Source of the DNA: Parvibaculum sp.
GTDB taxonomy: Bacteria > Pseudomonadota > Alphaproteobacteria > Parvibaculales > Parvibaculaceae
Assembly (NCBI GenBank): GCA_014359855.1
Contig: JACIYQ010000036.1
Coordinates: 1 to 5,971, forward strand
Direction: 5' to 3'
Length of the DNA stretch: 5,971 nt
The first letter of the stretch is position 1, and each line of letters starts with the position of its first letter. Shown one piece after another: positions 1 to 5,123 of the stretch. Below the pieces are notes generated by a model. The model worked only from the letters and a program-made list of their open reading frames with translations. It was not told the DNA's origin and ran no database searches. The translations under genes and the position numbers were made by a program.

Positions 1-77
1 TCGATCCGTTCGATCAGCCGGCGGTCGAAGAGGGTAAAATTCTCGCACGGAAATATCTCGCCGAGGGGAAGGGCTGA
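1..77 (+). CDS. pgi: Glucose-6-phosphate isomerase, C-terminal end only (partial)
   Basis: Only the last 24 complete codons are present, read from position 3 to the TGA at 75-77. They encode a tail starting DPFDQPAVEEGK and ending LAEGKG. The pattern 'FDQPAVE.GK' followed by a short basic helix is the C-terminal signature I associate with bacterial glucose-6-phosphate isomerase; the E. coli enzyme has a comparable 'FDQWGVELGK' stretch. The enzyme interconverts glucose 6-phosphate and fructose 6-phosphate in the cytoplasm. The stop lies 7 bp before the mutL start on the same strand, so the two genes are probably co-transcribed. The assignment rests on one short motif, and the rest of the gene is off the left edge. 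Confidence 0.72.
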   Translation, partial: DPFDQPAVEEGKILARKYLAEGKG

Positions 78-84
78 CATCGTC

Positions 85-1917
85 ATGACCGGGGGCGCAG
101 GCCGTATCAGGCGGCTCAGCGAAGGCACGATCAACCGCATCGCCGCGGGCGAGGTGGTCGAGCGCCCGGCAAGCGCGGTGAAGGAGCTTGTCGAGAACGC
201 GCTCGACGCCGGCGCGCGCCACATCGAAATCGTGATCGGCGGCGGCGGGCGCGACCTCATTCGCGTGAGCGACGACGGCATCGGCATGAATGCGGAGGAG
301 CTGGCGCTGGCCGTCGAACGCCATGCGACGTCGAAGCTCCGGCTCGACGAAGCGGGCCTCGAAGACCTCCATGACATTGCGACGCTCGGCTTTCGCGGCG
401 AGGCGCTGCCCTCCATCGGCGCGGTGGCGCGGCTGTCCATCCTGAGCCGTCCGAAGGACGCCGAAAGCGCCTTTCGCATCTCGGTCGAAGGCGGCAGGAC
501 CGGCCCCGTGGAGCCCGCGGCAGGACGGCAGGGCACGCAGATCGAGGTGCGCGACCTCTTCTATGCGACGCCCGCGCGCCTCAAATTCATGAAGAGCGAG
601 CGCGCCGAAACGCTGGCCGTTTCCGATGTTGTGAAGCGCCTCGCCATGGCGCATCCCGAAGTCGGCTTCACGCTGACGAGCGGCGACCGCAACCTGCTCC
701 GTCTCGAACCGGAACTGCCCGGCGAGGCGGGACGGCTCACGCGCCTCGGCGCCATCATGGGCCGGGACTTCGAGGAAAATGCGCTGGCGATCGACGCGCT
801 GCGGGAGAATATCGCGCTCACCGGCTTTGCCGGGCTCCCGACCTATAATCGCGGCACGGCGCAGCTCCAGTTCCTCTTCGTGAACGGCAGGCCGGTGCGG
901 GACAAGCTGATCGTCGGCGCGGTGCGCGGCGCCTATGCGGATTTTCTTGCCCGCGACCGTCATCCCGCCGTGGCGCTCTTCGTCGATCTCGATCTGCGCG
1001 ATGTCGATGTGAACGTGCATCCGGCCAAGGCGGAGGTGCGCTTCCGCGATGCGGGGCTCGTGCGCGGCCTCATCGTCGGGGCGCTGAAGAGAGCGCTGGC
1101 GGAGGCGGGGCATCGCGCCTCGACCACGGTGGCGGGCGCGGCGCTTGGCGCGGTGCGGCCTGAGATGATGGCGCCTGCGGGCGCTTCCGGCTACGCGCCG
1201 CGTTGGCCGTCGGCAGGTCCCGCAAGACAGCCCGGCCTCGCCGAAGAAGCGGGCGGTTGGCAGGGCGCTTTCGCCGATCTCGGCGGCCATGCGGCGCGCG
1301 TCGAAACTGTGCCGGAAGCGGCGGTGGATAATACGCCCGGCCTCCCGCTCGGCGTCGCGCGCGGGCAATTGCACGAGACCTATGTGATCGCGCAGACGGT
1401 GGACGGCATCGTCATCGTCGACCAGCATGCCGCGCATGAACGTCTCGTCTATGAACGCATGAAGAAGGCGATGGCGGCGGGCGTCGCCCGGCAGCTCCTT
1501 CTCATCCCTGAAGTGGTCGACCTCGACGAAGCCGAAGCCGAACGTCTCGTCGCCCGCATTCCCGAACTGTCGGAACTCGGCTTCGTCATCGAAGGCTTTG
1601 GACCGGGCGCGGTCGTCGTGCGCGAGGTACCTGCGATCTTCGGGAAGCTCGATGTGGGCGGTCTCGTGCGCGACCTTGCCGACGACCTCTCCGAACTCGA
1701 TGAGGCGCTATCGCTGAAAGAGCGGTTGGAAGACGTCTGCGGCACCATCGCCTGCCACGGGTCCGTGCGCGCGGGCCGGCGGCTGACCGCCGAGGAAATG
1801 AATGCGCTGCTGCGCGAGATGGAGGCAACGCCGCATTCCGGCCAGTGCAACCACGGCCGCCCGACCTATGTCGAACTGAAGCTCTCCGACATCGAACGGC
1901 TATTCGGACGGCGCTGA
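85..1917 (+). CDS. mutL: DNA mismatch repair protein MutL, endonuclease type
   Basis: MutL couples MutS mismatch recognition to strand removal. The 610-aa length is normal. The N-terminal GHKL ATPase (about 1-215) has KELVEN with E34 and N38 (E. coli E29/N33), the DDG motif at 63-65, HATSK at 80-84 and the ATP-lid TLGFRGEAL at 100-108. The transducer domain follows, with FVNGRP and then NVHPAK near 310-320. A variable Ala/Gly/Pro-rich linker runs from about 345 to 425. The C-terminal dimerisation domain carries the nuclease motif DQHA-x2-E-x4-E (446-457), ACHGSVR (556-562), CNHGRP (588-593) and a terminal FGR (607-609), so this MutL should nick DNA itself without MutH. QLLLIP at 470-475 fits the beta-clamp-binding motif. 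The ATG at 85 follows purine-rich GAGGGGAAGGG inside the end of pgi and leaves about five residues more than E. coli MutL before the conserved core. The last 18 bp overlap the convergent HAD gene. Confidence 0.97.
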   Translation: MTGGAGRIRRLSEGTINRIAAGEVVERPASAVKELVENALDAGARHIEIVIGGGGRDLIRVSDDGIGMNAEELALAVERHATSKLRLDEAGLEDLHDIATLGFRGEALPSIGAVARLSILSRPKDAESAFRISVEGGRTGPVEPAAGRQGTQIEVRDLFYATPARLKFMKSERAETLAVSDVVKRLAMAHPEVGFTLTSGDRNLLRLEPELPGEAGRLTRLGAIMGRDFEENALAIDALRENIALTGFAGLPTYNRGTAQLQFLFVNGRPVRDKLIVGAVRGAYADFLARDRHPAVALFVDLDLRDVDVNVHPAKAEVRFRDAGLVRGLIVGALKRALAEAGHRASTTVAGAALGAVRPEMMAPAGASGYAPRWPSAGPARQPGLAEEAGGWQGAFADLGGHAARVETVPEAAVDNTPGLPLGVARGQLHETYVIAQTVDGIVIVDQHAAHERLVYERMKKAMAAGVARQLLLIPEVVDLDEAEAERLVARIPELSELGFVIEGFGPGAVVVREVPAIFGKLDVGGLVRDLADDLSELDEALSLKERLEDVCGTIACHGSVRAGRRLTAEEMNALLREMEATPHSGQCNHGRPTYVELKLSDIERLFGRR

Positions 1918-2637
1918 GACCGGCGCGATCCGCTCCAGAAATTCCCGAAGATTATCCGTGACGTGATGGACATGCGGTCCCTCAGCACCCTCATGCGAAA
2001 GGCTGTGGTGACGCTCCGGCCCCGCGATGCCCGGCCGGACCCAGACAGTCTTCATGCCGAGCTCATGAGGCACTTCGAGATTGCGGGCGATGTCCTCGAA
2101 CATGGCAGCACGCACCGGGTCGATGCCGCTCGCATCGAGAAAGCGCTCATAGGCGCGCTTGCGCGGTTTCGGCTCATACTGCGTCGACACGATATCGAAA
2201 ATACCGTGAAAGACATGATCGATGCCCAGCCGCGCGATGACATTCTCCGCATGGGCGAGCGATCCGTTCGTGAAGACGAGTTTCCGTCCCGGCAGCGCAT
2301 CGATGGCATGGCCGAGCGCCGCATCGGCGAGCACCGCCGAAACATCGATGTCATGGACGAAATGGAGAAACTCCGCAGGCTCGAGCCCATAGACCGTCAT
2401 CAGGCCCGAAAGCGTCGTGCCGTGCTCGATATAAAAGTCCTTCTGGATTCGTCGCGCTTCCGTCGCGTCGATGTCGAGATAGCGCGAGATGAAGGCGGTC
2501 ATGCGCTGGTCGACCTGCGCGAAGAGATCGCATTCCGGCGGATAGAGCGTGTTGTCGAGATCGAAAATCCAGGTTTCGACCATCGCGAAGTCCCGAGGGG
2601 CCGCCGGTGGCCTGCCGCCATGTAGGGTCATTGTCAT
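1900..2637 (-). CDS. HAD-family pyrimidine 5'-nucleotidase
   Basis: This is a cytoplasmic haloacid dehalogenase-superfamily phosphatase of 245 aa. All four motifs are present: motif I FDLDNT, with nucleophile D26 and acid/base D28; motif II TNG at 123-125; motif III K157 in EPKP; and motif IV FEDIARN, with acidic E181/D182 and N186. The helical stretch between motifs I and II (about 35-115) fits a C1 cap. The opening DLDNTLYPPE and the overall pattern match the pyrimidine 5'-nucleotidase family (yeast Sdt1-like, TIGR01993), which removes phosphate from UMP or CMP; the exact substrate is inferred. Residues 210-225 contain six histidines before the HHVTDNL tail. ATGs at 2637, 2631 and 2583 are all possible starts. 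I kept 2637 because related alphaproteobacterial proteins usually carry a short extension ending 'DFA.VETW' before motif I. No start has a strong ribosome-binding site. Its TAG stop is read from a mutL leucine codon. Confidence 0.9.
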   Translation of the reverse strand: MTMTLHGGRPPAAPRDFAMVETWIFDLDNTLYPPECDLFAQVDQRMTAFISRYLDIDATEARRIQKDFYIEHGTTLSGLMTVYGLEPAEFLHFVHDIDVSAVLADAALGHAIDALPGRKLVFTNGSLAHAENVIARLGIDHVFHGIFDIVSTQYEPKPRKRAYERFLDASGIDPVRAAMFEDIARNLEVPHELGMKTVWVRPGIAGPERHHSLSHEGAEGPHVHHVTDNLREFLERIAPVSAPSE

Positions 2638-2691
2638 GGCTCATATGTGCCCCGGCCGGAGCCTCCATGCAAGGCCGCGAGCGGCGCCGGA

Positions 2692-2706
2692 TTAATGGAG
2701 TGTTAA
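2692..2706. promoter_or_regulatory. Candidate CtrA-binding box (TTAA-N7-TTAA)
   Basis: The sequence TTAATGGAGTGTTAA is an exact match to the CtrA consensus TTAA-N7-TTAA. CtrA is the response regulator that controls cell-cycle and motility genes in Alphaproteobacteria. The box starts 80 bp before the DUF2336 start codon and lies 55 bp from the HAD start. It is close to symmetric, so it could serve either gene. The high GC content makes a chance match unlikely. Binding has not been shown. Confidence 0.55.
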
Positions 2707-2761
2707 GGGATACCCCGAAAACTGGACGCCGGTAACCCGCGCCCCGGGGGGAGGCGCTTTC

Positions 2762-2765
2762 GGAG
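2762..2765 (+). promoter_or_regulatory. Ribosome-binding site of the DUF2336 gene
   Basis: GGAG lies 6 bases before the ATG at 2772, ideal Shine-Dalgarno spacing. It supports that start and favours the plus strand as the coding strand, even though a long ORF runs antisense to this gene. Confidence 0.7.
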
Positions 2766-2771
2766 TGCGCG

Positions 2772-4046
2772 ATGGCATCCGGATTTCTGTCCAGACTGTT
2801 CGGCCGCAAGAAGCTTCCCGTGGAGCTTCAATACGAGGACGCGCGCCGGGTCCTGGAAGGCCATCAGCTTGCAGCGAAGCGGGAGCTTGCCTCCCGCGAA
2901 GATGCGCCACCCGAAGCACTCTATTACCTCGCCTGCGACGACGATCCGTCCGTGCGGGGTCTCGTCGCCGCAAACTGGTCGGCGCCGGTCCAGGCCAACG
3001 AGCTGCTCAGCGGGGACAATGACGGTGAGGTGCGCGGCGAGCTCGCCCGCAAGATCGCGCGGCTGATGCCGGACATGCCGTTGACGGAGCGGACCGCGAT
3101 CCAGGACCGTATGATAGACCTTCTCGAGAAACTGGCGGCCGACGAGCTTCCGCGCGTGCGTGCCATCGTTGCGGCGGAGATCGCTGGATGCCCGACTGTT
3201 CCGGCATCGCTCGCAAGGCGTCTCGCCCGCGACGCGGAGATTGCCGTGTGCGGACCCGTCCTCGAATATTCGCCGTTGCTGTCGGATGAGGATCTCGTCG
3301 AGATCATCGCAACCTCGGAAGCGGAGGGAGCGGCCGCCACTATCGCCCGGCGCGCCGTCGTGAGCCAGACGGTGTCGGATGCCGTTGTTTCGTCGCGCGA
3401 TGAAGAGGCCGTTCAGGAGCTTCTGTCGAATGACGGTGCGCGCATTCGCGAAGAAACGATGGAGCGTATTATCACGCGGGCGCCGGGCATGAAGACCTGG
3501 CACAGGCCGCTCGTCATGCGTCCCGAACTCTCCGTGCGCGCCATGCGCCGCATCGCAACCTTCGTTTCGCGCGCCCTGATCGAGGAGTTGCGCCGGACTC
3601 ACGATCTCGACAAGGAGACGGTGGACTGGCTGAAGGCGAGGGCGCAATCGAAGATCGAGGACGGGGACGAAGCACCCGAAACGGCACCGCGCGGAAATAT
3701 TCGCGAAGCCTATGCGGCGGGACGCCTGGGCGACGAAATGATCGTGGAGGCCGCCACCACGTCGCAGCGCGCTTCCGTTATTCTCGCGCTCTCTCTCCTC
3801 TCGGGCATTCCGGCAAAGAGCATCGAGGAGGTGATGGCCGCACAGAGCGGCCGCGGCATCGCAGCGCTTTGCTGGACGGCAGGTCTGTCCATGCGAACCG
3901 CGCTCGCCATACAGACTTACGTGGTGCGTGTGCCGAAGGCCAATCTCGTTCTGCCGCGAGAAGGCATTGCCTATCCGATGGGCGAGGATGAGATGCGCTG
4001 GCACTTGCAGTATTTCGGCATCGAGCCGGAAAGAACGGCGCCCTAG
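2772..4046 (+). CDS. DUF2336 domain protein, helical-repeat (HEAT/LRV-like)
   Basis: This 424-aa protein has no signal peptide and no membrane segment, so it is probably cytoplasmic. It is largely alpha-helical and contains degenerate repeats, each an acidic turn followed by 'VR' or similar and an Ala-rich helix: DPSVRGLVAANWSAP (58-72), DGEVRGELARKIA (84-96), LPRVRAIVAAEIA (126-138), DAEIAVCGPVLEYSP (154-168) and LSVRAMRRIATFVS (253-266). These resemble HEAT or leucine-rich-variant repeats. The C-terminal part, with LCWTAGLSMRTAL (366-378) and DEMRWHLQYFGI (406-417), is what I recognise as DUF2336, a family largely of Alphaproteobacteria with no established function. The N-terminus FLSRLFGRKK could form a basic amphipathic helix. 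About 287-310 is acidic and probably a flexible linker. A good GGAG site supports the start, and a CtrA-type box lies upstream. A scaffold or protein-interaction role is only inferred from the repeats. The stop overlaps the convergent DUF1036 gene by 4 bp. Confidence 0.85.
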   Translation: MASGFLSRLFGRKKLPVELQYEDARRVLEGHQLAAKRELASREDAPPEALYYLACDDDPSVRGLVAANWSAPVQANELLSGDNDGEVRGELARKIARLMPDMPLTERTAIQDRMIDLLEKLAADELPRVRAIVAAEIAGCPTVPASLARRLARDAEIAVCGPVLEYSPLLSDEDLVEIIATSEAEGAAATIARRAVVSQTVSDAVVSSRDEEAVQELLSNDGARIREETMERIITRAPGMKTWHRPLVMRPELSVRAMRRIATFVSRALIEELRRTHDLDKETVDWLKARAQSKIEDGDEAPETAPRGNIREAYAAGRLGDEMIVEAATTSQRASVILALSLLSGIPAKSIEEVMAAQSGRGIAALCWTAGLSMRTALAIQTYVVRVPKANLVLPREGIAYPMGEDEMRWHLQYFGIEPERTAP

Positions 4047-5044
4047 TCGAAATCCACGCGGCGCAGCGGCTTGCCGCCGGTTTCGACGCGCATGAAGCCG
4101 CGCTCGTCGAAGCCGCGCGCCGCGCAGCGCTCCCGGCCCTTGATCTCGAAACGCGTCGTCTTGATGCAGAAGCTGTCGTTGCCGCTCCAGATCATCGCGC
4201 CTTCGCCGCCTTGGGCGATTGCGCCCGCATCGTCCACACCCTCAGCATAGACGTAATAGGCTTCCCGGTCGAGTTTGCCCTTGATGGCCTTGCGGCATGT
4301 ATCGGGCTCGATCCGCACCCAGCCGCTCGACATTTCGTCTCCGCCGTTCTCGTATCCGATGGCGGCCCAGACAAGCGTATCGGTACGGTTGCAGAGGTCG
4401 AGCCCCGCCGACGCCTGTTCTTCCATCGCGCGTTCTATCAGCTGGGCGATGAGCGCTTCGTCGACTTTGCCCGTTACCGGAACATCCGCCGAGCGCTGAA
4501 ACGCCTCGATGGCCCGAAGCGTGTTTCGCGCCGCGATCCCGTCGATGCGATTGAGTGCGAAGCCATTGTCCTTGAGCAGCCGCTGCACCGCCGCGACGCG
4601 CGCCTGCTCCTCGGTATACTCTCCTGCCTCGGCGAAGGTGGTGGACCAGTTTTTCCCCGCCTTCGTGCGAACGCGCAGGAAATCGGCTGAATCGTAGCCG
4701 CGCAATGCGCACTGTTCGTTGCCCTCGAGCTCGAAGTCGTCATCGAGCGTGCAGAACTGGGTATTGCCGGAAAAATACTTGACGCGTCCCGCATGGGCGT
4801 CGATGGAGCGGGCGAATACGTAATAGTCGCGCTCGTCGATGTCGCCTTCAAGTGCGGTCGAGCACGCGCCCGGAAGGATGTACACCCAGCCGCGGCTGGC
4901 CCAGCGGCCTTCGGTTTCGAAGGCGATGGCGCCATCGAGGACATAGCTCGTCTTGTTGCAGAAGCGATAATCGGCATGCGCAGCCGCGGGAAGCGCGAGC
5001 CAGGCTGTGAGGACGGCGGCGGCTATTTGCAGGCAGCGCAGCAT
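4043..5044 (-). CDS. Secreted protein: DUF1036 / peptidoglycan-binding / DUF1036
   Basis: With the ATG at 5042-5044 the protein has 333 aa and begins with a Sec signal peptide: hydrophobic h-region 5-20 and likely cleavage after AHA at 24. Two homologous DUF1036 copies (about 25-130 and 215-325) flank a PG_binding_1-like domain (about 148-206, with VQRLLKDNGF and AIEAFQRSADVPVTGKVD). The copies align through FCNKT/LCNRT, SRGWVYILPGAC/SSGWVRIEPDTC, DYYVFA/AYYVYA and CALRGYDS/CAARGFDE. Each keeps four cysteines (29, 61, 98, 112 and 218, 250, 293, 307), probably disulfide-bonded in the periplasm. The likely job is cell-wall-associated, but DUF1036 has no known activity and I see no catalytic motif. 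In-frame starts at 5107 (TTG) and 5089 (ATG) would place about 15-21 polar residues before the signal peptide. No start has a good Shine-Dalgarno; GGGGGA lies 15 bases from the chosen ATG. The gene follows argB on the same strand and could be read from it or from its own promoter. Confidence 0.85.
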   Translation of the reverse strand: MLRCLQIAAAVLTAWLALPAAAHADYRFCNKTSYVLDGAIAFETEGRWASRGWVYILPGACSTALEGDIDERDYYVFARSIDAHAGRVKYFSGNTQFCTLDDDFELEGNEQCALRGYDSADFLRVRTKAGKNWSTTFAEAGEYTEEQARVAAVQRLLKDNGFALNRIDGIAARNTLRAIEAFQRSADVPVTGKVDEALIAQLIERAMEEQASAGLDLCNRTDTLVWAAIGYENGGDEMSSGWVRIEPDTCRKAIKGKLDREAYYVYAEGVDDAGAIAQGGEGAMIWSGNDSFCIKTTRFEIKGRERCAARGFDERGFMRVETGGKPLRRVDFD

Positions 5045-5123
5045 CTTTGTTACGGACGTTCCCCCAAGGTTGTTGAGCCACCATAACATCGTGAGGCGGT
5101 GCGGCAAGGCTGCGAGGGATGTC

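Larger units (their letters stand above)
2638..2771. promoter_or_regulatory. Divergent intergenic region between the HAD and DUF2336 genes
   Basis: These 134 bp separate two genes transcribed away from each other and must hold the DUF2336 promoter and probably that of the HAD gene. Visible elements are a CtrA-type box, a GC-rich inverted repeat GCCGC-GA-GCGGC at 2674-2685, a second possible hairpin at 2739-2757 and a Shine-Dalgarno sequence at 2762-2765. I do not see a convincing sigma-70 -35/-10 pair. There is no credible small ORF. Confidence 0.6.

Noticed and set aside
1963..2625. A 220-codon plus-strand frame opposite the HAD gene.
   Set aside because: The minus strand encodes all four HAD motifs in order. 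The plus-strand product is Arg/Asp/Glu-rich and resembles no family I know.
2703..4004. A 433-codon open frame on the minus strand, antisense to nearly the whole DUF2336 gene and longer than it.
   Set aside because: Its translation is rich in Arg, His and Cys with no recognisable domain, as expected for the antisense frame of a high-GC gene. The plus-strand frame has a family match and a well-placed GGAG site.
4043..4100. A Rho-independent terminator between the convergent DUF2336 and DUF1036 genes.
   Set aside because: Stems are present but no run of T follows on either strand, and the region is coding.
4211..4690. Plus-strand open frames opposite the DUF1036 gene.
   Set aside because: The minus frame has a signal peptide and two aligned domains, while these translations show no domain or start signal.
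5045..5107. An N-terminal extension of the DUF1036 protein from a TTG at 5107 or an ATG at 5089.
   Set aside because: It would put polar residues before a textbook signal peptide. A weak promoter-like pair, TTGCCG (5107-5102) and TATGGT (5085-5080), overlaps this stretch, which also favours the later ATG. The evidence is not strong.
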